Position numbers and translations under genes: made by a program | Assembly (NCBI GenBank): GCA_964484185.1 | Contig: CAZAEQ010000018.1 | Location: forward strand, 1 to 64,000 | DNA: 64,000 bases | Direction: 5' to 3' | Origin: F1-120-MAGs238 sp964484185 | Lineage (GTDB): Bacteria > Planctomycetota > Phycisphaerae > Phycisphaerales > UBA1924 | Part shown: in pieces, positions 25,611 through 33,880 of the stretch | How positions within the stretch are numbered: position 1 is the first letter of the stretch | Layout of the letters: the number at the start of each line of letters is the position of its first letter | Notes under the pieces: generated by a model | What the model saw: only the letters and a program-made list of their open reading frames with translations | Told to the model about the DNA's origin: nothing | Databases searched by the model: none

Positions 25611-25663
25611 ATCTCAACTTGAGCAAGCCCATCCGGGCTTGGCGCAGGCTTGGAGTGTTCAGT

Positions 25664-27106
25664 ATGAAGATTTCTTCACCCATCAGCACTACATCGCATC
25701 ACCCATCCTGTCGCACAGGGCCGCTTGCAGCGATGTCTCTCGCCGCGGCCGCGTGTTGTGCGATTTTTAGTACTTTGGCAGACGCCGATCCCCTGAACCC
25801 GCTCGACTTCCCGTCGTTGGGAACGTTGACGCTGCCTGCGGGCACATACACGCTGAACACCGCCGGAACCCCCACACTCATCGGCCCGGGCACAAATATC
25901 GTCGGCGCGGTCAGCCCAACCGACATCGCGGTCTTTGCCTTCGATAGTCTGACGGTGCCCAGTGGTGTCACCATCACCGTGAGCGGCGGAACGGGCTCGC
26001 GCCCCGTCGCACTTCTGACCCGTGGCAACTTGGTCTTTGAAGGCTCGCTCTTTGCGAATGGTGCTCAAGGAGGTGCCGCAGGTTTGTACAACGGCATCGG
26101 CGGAATCGGAGGACCCGGTGGATCCATCGGCGGCGGCGGCGGAAGCCCCGGAGATAGCGGCACATTTATCGGCGGTGATGGCAGCAACGGCGGCGGTGCT
26201 GGTGGTGGCATTGGTGGCAACCAGAATCGAAACGAAGGCGGTGGCGGAAGTTTTGGTGGCGGAGGTTTCAACTATGTTCCATACATTGGGTGGGGACAGA
26301 TCACCGGTGTGCAACCCAACTTTCATCTTTCCGGCGGCAGTGGCGGCGGAGGCTGCGCTGGCACCGGCGATTCGTGGCCCGGGCAATTCCGTGGTGGAGG
26401 CGGGGGTGGCGGAGGTGGCGGCGGGGCCGTCGAGTTCGGATCATTGGGCGCACTGAACCTCTCGGGCGGCTTGATCAACGCCAACGGCGGTGCTGGCGGA
26501 ACATCTGTTAATATTTTCATTGGTGGCGGCGGGAGCGGCGGGGCGATCCTGCTGCATGGCAGCACAATCACTCTTGGCGCTTTCATCCAGGCAAATGGCG
26601 GCAACGGTTTCGGTGGCGGCGGCGGTGGCCGCATCGCGGTACAGGCTGCCGCAAATCCCGGCACACCATTCGATGTGACCGGAGGCAACTACCAAGGCGA
26701 ACCCGGCGTGATCTCCTTTGCCCAAGTCGAGCTTTCAACCACGAATCTTGATTGCGGATCGGTGCCCGTCGGCTCCAGCATCACCGTTAATATGATTGTT
26801 CAGAACACCGGCGATGCAGGATCGTTCATCAACGGCCAATTTCCCGCCGCCGCCGCACCGTTTACACGCAGCGCTACGGGGATTTTCAGTTCCCTCAAAC
26901 AGAACGCCTTCACGGCATGCCCCTACACCTTCACACCTGCTGCGATTGGCCCCTTCTCACAGACCCTTTCCTTTCTCTCCAACGCCGGTCCCGTCACAGT
27001 AACCATCAGCGGCAACGGCGAGTGCCCCGCCGACTTCAATAACGATGGCTCCATCGACTTCTTCGACTATCTCGACTTCGTTGATGCCTTCAGCCTCGGA
27101 TGCTGA
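25664..27106 (+). CDS. Secreted Gly-rich protein with ASH-like domain and half dockerin
   Basis: The 480-residue protein has a signal peptide (about 1-41), a beta-rich N-terminal region, a long Gly-rich part (about 140-345) with many GGGGG and GGSGGG runs, and an immunoglobulin-like domain of the HYDIN/ASH type with NLDCGSVPVGSSITVNMIVQ and FTPAAIGPFSQTLSFLS. It ends in a single-copy dockerin half, CPADFNNDGSIDFFDYLDF plus a tail ending GC. The Gly-rich part alternates with short NG-rich strands, such as LFEGSL-type turns, and may form a parallel beta structure. ATG 25664 has GGAG eight bases upstream. A surface or matrix role is likely; no enzyme motif is visible. Confidence 0.82.
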   Translation: MKISSPISTTSHHPSCRTGPLAAMSLAAAACCAIFSTLADADPLNPLDFPSLGTLTLPAGTYTLNTAGTPTLIGPGTNIVGAVSPTDIAVFAFDSLTVPSGVTITVSGGTGSRPVALLTRGNLVFEGSLFANGAQGGAAGLYNGIGGIGGPGGSIGGGGGSPGDSGTFIGGDGSNGGGAGGGIGGNQNRNEGGGGSFGGGGFNYVPYIGWGQITGVQPNFHLSGGSGGGGCAGTGDSWPGQFRGGGGGGGGGGGAVEFGSLGALNLSGGLINANGGAGGTSVNIFIGGGGSGGAILLHGSTITLGAFIQANGGNGFGGGGGGRIAVQAAANPGTPFDVTGGNYQGEPGVISFAQVELSTTNLDCGSVPVGSSITVNMIVQNTGDAGSFINGQFPAAAAPFTRSATGIFSSLKQNAFTACPYTFTPAAIGPFSQTLSFLSNAGPVTVTISGNGECPADFNNDGSIDFFDYLDFVDAFSLGC

Positions 27107-27186
27107 TTCACGAAGAGGTGACGTCAGATAACACACACGCTTACAACTTCCGAGAGAATTGCAGTCTCAGCGTACCTCTTTTGTGC

Positions 27187-27215
27187 TTGGTTACGAGAAC
27201 GGATGCCGGTAGACT
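27187..27215 (+). promoter_or_regulatory. Candidate sigma-70-type promoter, TTGGTT-N17-TAGACT
   Basis: The boxes are at 27187-27192 and 27210-27215, 52 bases upstream of the ATG at 27268. The spacer is 17 bases, as for the neighbouring dockerin genes. Confidence 0.4.
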
Positions 27216-27267
27216 GACTTGCCCTTCTGACTAGGTGCCCGATCTCGGCACACAAATGGAGCCCTCC

Positions 27268-30108
27268 ATGCGCTGTTCGTTCCTCACTCGTGCGTTGCCG
27301 TCCGCGGCTTCCTTTGGTCGGATGCGAGTCGCTTGCTTTCTGGGAACGATCGCGCTTGCGGGCGCGATGACAACCCAGGCCCAATGCCCGATTTCATTCG
27401 CCTCAGCGGTTGCATACAGCGCTGGCTCCGGTTCCCGGTCCGTGGCCGTCGGCGACTTGAACGGCGACGGTCACCTGGACCTGGCGGTGGCGAATCTCAA
27501 CGACAACAACGTCTCGGTGCTGCTGGGCAATGGCAATGGCACCTTCGCCGCCGCGGTCAACTACGCCGCGGGCAGCAACCCCGGCTCCGTGGCCATCGGC
27601 GACCTCAACGGTGACGGACGGCCTGACCTCGCGGTGGCCAACATCACCGGTGCAAACGTCTCGGTGCTGCTGGGCAACGGCGACGGCACTTTCGCTGCGG
27701 CGGTCAACTACGGCGCGGGAAGCAATTCCCGCTCCGTGGCCATCAGCGACCTGAACGGCGACGGCCGGCCGGACCTGGCGGTGGCGAACTTGGTCAGCAA
27801 CAACGTTTCGGTGCTGCTGGGCAACGGCCCACCCAACAGCGGCACCTTCGCCGCGGCGGTCAACTACGCAGCGGGCACTCAGCCCTACGCAGTGGCGATC
27901 GGAGATGTCAACGGCGACGGCCGGCCAGATCTGGCGGTCGCGAACAACAACGTCTCGGTGCTGCTGGGAAATGGCGACGGCACCTTCGCCGCCGCGGTCA
28001 ACTACGCCGCGGGCACCGGTCCCTTATCGGTGGCGATTGGCGATGTCAACGGCGATGGCCGGCCCGACTTGGCAGTGGTGAACAGCGTCAGCAACAACGT
28101 CTCGGTGCTGCTGGGGAATGGCCCCCCCAACAGCGGCACTTTTGCCGCGGCGGTCAACTATGCCACGGGTATCAGTCCGCAATCCGTGGCGATCAACGAC
28201 TTGAACGGCGACGGACGGCCCGACTTGGCGGTGGCGAACCTCAACAGCGGCAACGTCTCTGTGCTGCGGGGCAATGGCGATGGCACTTTCGCCGCGCCCG
28301 TGAACTACGTCGTGGGCACAAGTCCCCGCCATTTGGCCGTCGGCGACGTCAACAGTGACGGCAAGCCCGACTTGGCGGTCGCGAACGGCGGAAGCAACAA
28401 CGTCTCGGTGCTGCTGAACTCTGGGGCGCAGGCAGCGATCTCGCAGCAACCCGCCGACAAAACTGTGACCGAGGGACAAAACGCCTCTTTCACGGTGACG
28501 GCCACGGGTGCGACTTCGTATCAGTGGCGGCGAAACGGCATGCCGCTGATCAACAGTGCGCCATACAGCGGCGTGACCACGAGCACGCTTGCGATCACGA
28601 ATGTCTCAATCGCGGAGGCAGGCACCTACGACGTGCAAGTCTCTGCGGGCTGCAACCTGGTCTTGAGCCAAGCCGCAACCCTGGAAGTCATGCCCGTTCC
28701 GCCTAGCTGCGCAACTTCATTCGCCGCCGCGGTCAACTACGGCGTGGGCTCTTCCCCCTTCTCCGTGGCGACGGGCGATGTCAACGGTGATGGCCAGCCC
28801 GACTTGGCGGTGGCGAACTTCAGCAGCAACAACGTCTCGGTGCTGCTGGGCAATACCAACGGCACTTTCGCTGCGGCGGTCAACTACGCCGTGGGCGTTC
28901 AGCCGTACGCTGTAACCATCGGCGACCTCAATGGTGACGGCAGATTAGACCTGGCGGTGGCCAACAACGGCAGCAACAACGTCTCGGTGCGGCTGGGCAA
29001 CGGCGATGGCACCTTCGCCGCCGCGGTCAACTACAACTCGGGCGGCGGTCCAACTTCCGTGGCCATCGGCGATGTCAATGGTGATGGTCGACCCGATCTG
29101 GCGGTGGCGAACTCGAACGTCAACAACGTCTCGGTGTTGCTGGGCATCGGCTCCCCCAGCAGCGGCACCTTCGCTGCGGCGGTGAACTACGGCGTGGGCA
29201 GCGGCCCCATCTCCGTGGCCATAGGCGATGTCAACGGCGATGGTCGACTCGATTTTGCGGTGGCGAACCAACTGAGCAACAACGTCTCAGTGCGGCTGGG
29301 CAACGGCAACGGCACTTTCGCCGCCACGGTCAACTACGCCGTGGGCACCCAGCCCACTTCCGTGGCCATCGGCGATGTCAACGGTGATGGTCGACCCGAT
29401 CTTGCGGTGGCGAACTTCACCACGGCCAACGTCTCGGTGTTGCTGGGCAACGGCCCTCCCAACAGTGGCACCTTCGCCGCGGCGATCAACTACGCCGCGG
29501 GCGCCGGTCCCCGCTCCGTGTCCATCGGCGATGTCAACGGCGACAGCCGGCCCGACTTGGCGGTGGTGAACCAAAATAGCTTTAACGTCTCGGTGCTGCC
29601 GGGGAACGGCAACGGCACCTTCGCCGCCGCGGTCAACTATGCCGCGGGCGGCACGCCCGCTTCCGTGGACATCAGCGACGTCAGCGGTGACAGCAAACCA
29701 GATCTGGTGGTGGCCAAACAGAGCGGCAACGTCTCGGTGCTAGTGAACAACGGTCCTTCGATTGGGTTCAGTCCGCAGCCGCAGAGCCAATCGGTTCTGC
29801 CGGGAATGAATGTTGTCCTGACAGCGACCGCGACCGGCACCGGGCCGTTCACCTACCAGTGGCGGAAGAACGGCATACCGATCATCGGCGCGACAACTGG
29901 ATCGCTCACCATCAACAACGTGAGCGAGGCAAGTGCTGGCTCCTACGACGTGCAGGTTCGCGGCGGGTGCAACCCAACCGGAGTGGCGACCAGTCGCGCT
30001 GCGATCTTGACGGTCGGATCGGATTGCCCGGCAGACTTCAACGGCGATGGCTCCACCGACTTCTTCGACTATCTCGACTTCGTCGATGCCTTCAGCATCG
30101 GATGTTGA
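27268..30108 (+). CDS. Secreted double propeller protein: 2 x (7 FG-GAP repeats + Ig-like domain) + half dockerin
   Basis: The 946-residue protein starts with a signal peptide (cleavage after TQAQ). Two blocks follow, each with seven repeats of about 47 residues of the pattern SVAIGDxNGDGRPDLAVAN, the FG-GAP/VCBS type with a DxNxDG calcium loop. Block one is encoded at 27385-28425 and block two at 28708-29752. Each block is followed by an Ig-like domain with QWRRNG or QWRKNG and a SGSYDVQV-like strand. The end is a one-copy dockerin, DFNGDGSTDFFDYLDFV, closing with GC. FG-GAP repeats form seven-bladed propellers in integrins, so this predicts two propellers. ATG 27268 has GGAG six bases upstream. 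Likely calcium-stabilised surface protein; ligand unknown. Confidence 0.88.
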   Translation: MRCSFLTRALPSAASFGRMRVACFLGTIALAGAMTTQAQCPISFASAVAYSAGSGSRSVAVGDLNGDGHLDLAVANLNDNNVSVLLGNGNGTFAAAVNYAAGSNPGSVAIGDLNGDGRPDLAVANITGANVSVLLGNGDGTFAAAVNYGAGSNSRSVAISDLNGDGRPDLAVANLVSNNVSVLLGNGPPNSGTFAAAVNYAAGTQPYAVAIGDVNGDGRPDLAVANNNVSVLLGNGDGTFAAAVNYAAGTGPLSVAIGDVNGDGRPDLAVVNSVSNNVSVLLGNGPPNSGTFAAAVNYATGISPQSVAINDLNGDGRPDLAVANLNSGNVSVLRGNGDGTFAAPVNYVVGTSPRHLAVGDVNSDGKPDLAVANGGSNNVSVLLNSGAQAAISQQPADKTVTEGQNASFTVTATGATSYQWRRNGMPLINSAPYSGVTTSTLAITNVSIAEAGTYDVQVSAGCNLVLSQAATLEVMPVPPSCATSFAAAVNYGVGSSPFSVATGDVNGDGQPDLAVANFSSNNVSVLLGNTNGTFAAAVNYAVGVQPYAVTIGDLNGDGRLDLAVANNGSNNVSVRLGNGDGTFAAAVNYNSGGGPTSVAIGDVNGDGRPDLAVANSNVNNVSVLLGIGSPSSGTFAAAVNYGVGSGPISVAIGDVNGDGRLDFAVANQLSNNVSVRLGNGNGTFAATVNYAVGTQPTSVAIGDVNGDGRPDLAVANFTTANVSVLLGNGPPNSGTFAAAINYAAGAGPRSVSIGDVNGDSRPDLAVVNQNSFNVSVLPGNGNGTFAAAVNYAAGGTPASVDISDVSGDSKPDLVVAKQSGNVSVLVNNGPSIGFSPQPQSQSVLPGMNVVLTATATGTGPFTYQWRKNGIPIIGATTGSLTINNVSEASAGSYDVQVRGGCNPTGVATSRAAILTVGSDCPADFNGDGSTDFFDYLDFVDAFSIGC
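27385..28425 (+). repeat. Tandem coding repeats, first FG-GAP block (seven units)
   Basis: Seven units of about 140-160 bases encode FG-GAP repeats. Phrases such as gtctcggtgctgctgggcaa and gcggtcaactacgc recur almost unchanged, so the similarity is at DNA level and not only in protein. Some units carry an additional short GPPNSG-coding insert. Confidence 0.85.
28708..29752 (+). repeat. Tandem coding repeats, second FG-GAP block (seven units)
   Basis: The second block has the same unit length and shared DNA phrases as the first block. It is separated from it by an Ig-like domain and followed by a second Ig-like domain, indicating duplication of a propeller-Ig module. Confidence 0.85.
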
Positions 30109-30211
30109 ATCGATAGCACTCACCAGACCTACCGCACCCGACACGCCAGGGCTTTTCCCTCGCATTTGAGTGCGATTTCTGCATGTCGCCGGGGCAGCGC
30201 AGTGAAATCCC

Positions 30212-30240
30212 TTGACATCATCCAGAGCATCTGTTAGGTT
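30212..30240 (+). promoter_or_regulatory. Candidate sigma-70-type promoter, TTGACA-N17-TAGGTT
   Basis: A perfect -35 box at 30212-30217 and a -10 box at 30235-30240, 88 bases upstream of the ATG at 30329. The bases around the -10 box (CTGTTA..TTCTGA) recur at the same place upstream of the next paralogue. Confidence 0.6.
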
Positions 30241-30328
30241 CTGAATCCTGTTGTGTCGCTCCCGGTCTCCGCGCGAAAGCGAGTCTGTTACCGGAAGTTG
30301 CCATCGCGGCTATGTGGGGGTCGAATTC

Positions 30329-31915
30329 ATGTCATCAATCAATCTGTATCGGCATCGCTTCACATCTCAGCTGGTCTGCTCTGCAGTACGCACGATCGCG
30401 GTCGGCCCGCGCGGGCTCATCCTCGCGCTGACCACGCTGCTCGCGATCGGCGGGTCGGGCACGGGTGCTCTGGCTCAGTGTCCTCCGGTGTGGGCGCCGG
30501 GTGCGCCAGGTTTTGCGGGCGGCGTATCAAATTTTGCCAACTGCATCACGATTCTGCCCAGCGGCGCAGTTGCCGTTGGCTCCCCGTCCAGCGGCATTCC
30601 GCCTGTTTCGGGCGTGACACTTCTCAACACAATCACCTTTGCGATTCTCGTGCTGCCCAACGGCGACACGCTTGTTGGTGGCGATCTGGTCTATCGCGTA
30701 CCGCCCTCATCAACCAATCGCTACGGCTTTATTCGCATCAGCCCAGCGGGGGTGGCTTCGCCGTGGACATCTGGGATGAGCAGCGGCGCGATTGTCTATG
30801 CCATGGCCGCGCTGCCCGAGGGCGATGTCATCGTGGCCGGGAGCTTTACGTCCGTCGAAGGCGTGACAACGAGCAACATTGCTCGCTACAACCCCGCGAC
30901 CTCGGGCTGGTCGGCGCTCGGCGGCGGGGTCAACGGCGTGGTCCGCGCCTTGACCGTTCTTCCCGGCGGCGATGTCCTCGTCGGTGGGCAGTTCAGCACC
31001 GCCGACGGCTTGCCCGCCGCTGGCATCGCCCAGTACAACCCCGCGACCAACACGTGGTCCGCCATCGGCAGCGGGGTCACCTACTTCGGCGGCGCCGGCC
31101 TCGTTCGATCGCTCCTGGTCATGCCCGATGGCGATGTGCTCATCGGCGGCCGATTCGACACGGCGGGCGGCACCCCGGCGAACTCGATCGCACGCTTCAG
31201 CCCCGCGACTGGCGTCTGGTCCGCGCTTGGAACGGGAATGAACGCCCCCGTGAACTGCATCGAAGTGCTCGCCGACGGTGACATCGTCGCGGGCGGCGAC
31301 TTCACCATCGCTGGCGATGTGCCCGTCAATCGCATCGCACGCTACCGCCCCAGCACCGGTGCTTGGTCGGCCCTCGGCTTGGGCGTCAATCGCTCCAGCG
31401 GCGGTCCCCCCACCGTGAACGCGCTCAAGTTGCTGCCGCCGGGTCGGGAACTCGCAATCGGCGGGGGCTTTACTACTGCCGGCGGTGTCGCCGTGAACAA
31501 TCTGGTCCGATACATCGAGGACCTTCCGGATCCGACGTTCAATACGCAGCCGTCGGATGTAACAGCAACCCCTTCGGGCAACGCGCTCTTCCTCGCCGAA
31601 GCCACCGGCTGGTCCACGACCAACTACAGCACAGGCACCCCCAACTTCCAGTGGCGCAAGGACGGCGTGCCGATTTCCGCCGCGAGCAACCCGACCGCCA
31701 CGACGCAGTTGCTTCGACTGAGCAACGTGCAGGCCTCGGATCTCGGCTCGTACGACTGCGTCGCCACCAACCCCTGCGGCGGCGCGGGCACGCTCAGCAA
31801 TGCCGCCACGCTTTCGTTCGTGGTCAATCCCTGCCCTGCCGACTTCAATAACGATGGCAACATCGACTTCTTCGACTATCTCGACTTCGTCGATGCCTTC
31901 AGCATCGGCTGCTGA
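30329..31915 (+). CDS. Secreted seven-repeat propeller protein (delta-60/kelch-like) with Ig-like domain and half dockerin
   Basis: The 528-residue protein has an N-terminal region and signal (cleavage near GALAQC), then seven repeats of about 50 residues with the pattern LPxGDVLVGGxF and IARYNPATxxWSALG (about residues 65-405). An Ig-like domain follows, with FQWRKDGVPIS and LGSYDCVATNPC. The end is a one-copy dockerin, DFNNDGNIDFFDYLDFV, closing in GC. The repeats resemble delta-60 and kelch-type blades; seven suggests a closed propeller. ATG 30329 has a GGGGG stretch about nine bases upstream. Its start region (VEFMSSINLYRHRF) resembles that of the next gene, so the two are paralogues. Confidence 0.85.
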   Translation: MSSINLYRHRFTSQLVCSAVRTIAVGPRGLILALTTLLAIGGSGTGALAQCPPVWAPGAPGFAGGVSNFANCITILPSGAVAVGSPSSGIPPVSGVTLLNTITFAILVLPNGDTLVGGDLVYRVPPSSTNRYGFIRISPAGVASPWTSGMSSGAIVYAMAALPEGDVIVAGSFTSVEGVTTSNIARYNPATSGWSALGGGVNGVVRALTVLPGGDVLVGGQFSTADGLPAAGIAQYNPATNTWSAIGSGVTYFGGAGLVRSLLVMPDGDVLIGGRFDTAGGTPANSIARFSPATGVWSALGTGMNAPVNCIEVLADGDIVAGGDFTIAGDVPVNRIARYRPSTGAWSALGLGVNRSSGGPPTVNALKLLPPGRELAIGGGFTTAGGVAVNNLVRYIEDLPDPTFNTQPSDVTATPSGNALFLAEATGWSTTNYSTGTPNFQWRKDGVPISAASNPTATTQLLRLSNVQASDLGSYDCVATNPCGGAGTLSNAATLSFVVNPCPADFNNDGNIDFFDYLDFVDAFSIGC

Positions 31916-32012
31916 TTCACAACCATCATCATTGAAGCAAACACGAAAGAGGCAAGGCATTGAACCTTGATTCTTTCGTCGCAATTCCTGTGTGTGGGGG
32001 AGGGGAATTTGC

Positions 32013-32041
32013 TTGTAATCCGTCCAGGGTTCTGTTACTTT
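32013..32041 (+). promoter_or_regulatory. Candidate sigma-70-type promoter, TTGTAA-N17-TACTTT
   Basis: The boxes are at 32013-32018 and 32036-32041, 94 bases upstream of the ATG at 32136. Position, spacing and flanking bases match the promoter of the paralogue at 30212. Confidence 0.5.
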
Positions 32042-32135
32042 CTGATGAAAAGCTGTGCCTTTGACGGCCTCCGCTCAGGCGCGAGTCCGTGTTTCCAGAC
32101 CTCGCCGCCGCGGCGGCTCTGTGGGAGTTGAAGCC

Positions 32136-33818
32136 ATGTCACTATTGAATCTGACTGCGGTTCTGTATCGCTTCTCGTCGCTCGAACGTCTGTTGGAAGT
32201 AAGAAAGTCCCCGGCGATAGCGGCGATCACGCTGGCGGTTTCTTCCGCCGCCCAAGCCCAGTGCCCGGTGTCTTTCGCCCCGGCGGTGAACTACGCCGTA
32301 ATTGGTTCTGAGGGGACGGTCGCCAAGGGCGATCTCAACAACGATGGCCGAATCGATCTTGTCAGGGCACATCCTGGCGCAGTGACGGCCTTGCTGGGCA
32401 CCGGCACGGGCACGTTCACCCCCGTCACCACGCCGATCCCGTTTGATAGCTTCAACGAATCGGTGCCTTCGACGGCTGTGGGCGACTTCAACGGTGACGG
32501 ATGGCTCGATCTCGCGTATTGCAGAATCAACCTCGACGGCGACCGCACCTGCAACCTCTCGGTGATGCTCGGTACCGGCACGGGATCGTTCAATCCTTCA
32601 TTCACTATCAATCTCGGCGGTTACATGCTCGGGAATGGCAGCGATGGTTTCTTCGTGGCCGCCGGACAACTGAACGGTGACGGCATTCTCGATCTGGCGG
32701 TGTCCCTGCCGAACGGGACCCAAGGTGGTATCGCGAACGTGGCGGTGCTGCTGGGCATCGGCACGGGGTTGTTCGGGGCTCCGACCAGCTTTACGCTTCC
32801 CTGGACTGTGAATAGTCCGGGCGTGTACGCCGGGTCTCCTGCGGCGGGCGTGTCCATCGGCGACCTCAACGGCGACAGCAGGCCCGACCTGGCCATCGCC
32901 AGCGGTTCCGTCTTGAACTCGTTTGCGGTGCTGCTGGGCACTGGCACGGGGTCTTTCGGCCCTGCGACCGCCTTCAACACCAGACCATCCACCCCCGCCG
33001 GGACCTGAAACCTGGCGATCGGTGACCTCAACGACGACGGAATACCCGATGTTGTCGCGGCGAATTCTTTTACGGCAGCCACCGTCGGTGCCTATGGCGT
33101 TTCCATGCTGCTGGGCACCGGCACGGGGTCCTTCGGCACCGCGATTCCTATCTTGACCACAAACCCATCCGGCTTGCGTCCCCGCTCGGTTGCCATTGCC
33201 GACATCAACGGCGACGGCGAGCCCGACCTCGTCGCAGCGAATACGGGTGCGTCGAACACCGCCTCAGTCTTTCTCGGTACGGGCGGCGGATCGTTCGGGG
33301 CCCCGACCAACTTCGCCACGGGCAGCGGAGGTCATTCCGTCGTCGTAGGCGACTTCAACGGGGACGGCAAGCCCGACGTGGCCGCGGCGGTCAATAGCAA
33401 CATCTCGGTGCTGCTGAACACCACCCCCGGCAACCCCGCGCCGGTCTTTGTCGTGCAGCCGGTCAGCCAGATTGTGCACGCCGGTGCGAGCGCCTCGCTG
33501 ACCGCCTCGGCTAACTTCGTTCAGGGCCCTGCGCCTTACCGCTGGCGCCGCAACGGCCAGCCGCTTAGCGACGGCGGCAACATCTCCGGCACAACCACGA
33601 CGACGCTGACGATCAACCCCGTGTCGGCATCGGATGAAGCAACCTACGACCTGCAGGCCACAAGCCCGACGTGCCTCGGCGGACAGGTCACCGGGACGAG
33701 CGCGCTGGCCGTACTGGCCGTCAGTGCGCCCGCGTGTCCGTCAGACTTCAACGGCGATGGCGTCGTTGACTTCTTCGACTACCTCGACTTCGTGCAGGCA
33801 TTCAGCACAGGGTGCTAA
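32136..33818 (+). pseudogene. Secreted FG-GAP propeller protein with Ig-like domain and half dockerin, interrupted by in-frame TGA at 33006-33008
   Basis: The reading frame runs from ATG 32136 (GGGAG upstream) to 33818 without a shift, but codon 291 is TGA. Before it are a signal peptide and four FG-GAP repeats; after it the same frame continues with three more repeats (GDLNDDGIPD, ADINGDGEPD, GDFNGDGKPD), an Ig-like domain with YRWRRNGQPLS and a one-copy dockerin ending in GC. Seven repeats are only reached if both parts belong together, matching the paralogues. In the repeat alignment the TGA stands where Arg is common (RPRSVAI against T-stop-NLAI), so a CGA to TGA change is a simple explanation. 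Sequencing error or readthrough cannot be excluded. A stable product from the first part alone would lack the dockerin. Confidence 0.8.
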
Positions 33819-33880
33819 GGCATCGCCCGAGGGTCCCGGTATCGCGATAGCTGAACGCCAGCCACAATCCGCCCCTACCT

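Noticed and set aside
26065..26688. Long Pro-rich frames on the minus strand opposite the Gly-rich gene
   Set aside because: They are the mirror of GGC/GGT codons; no ribosome site, signal or family match.
27385..29752. Regular repeats that could look like a CRISPR array
   Set aside because: Units are about 140-160 bases, in frame and encode FG-GAP blades; there are no short direct repeats with unrelated spacers and no cas genes.
33006..33008. TGA read as selenocysteine or tryptophan
   Set aside because: No SECIS-like hairpin was recognised directly downstream, and other genes in the window use TGA as a normal stop; a mutation explains it more simply.
33105..33818. Separate gene starting at the internal ATG after the TGA
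   Set aside because: It would begin within the fifth blade without a signal peptide or ribosome site; it is the continuation of the interrupted gene.
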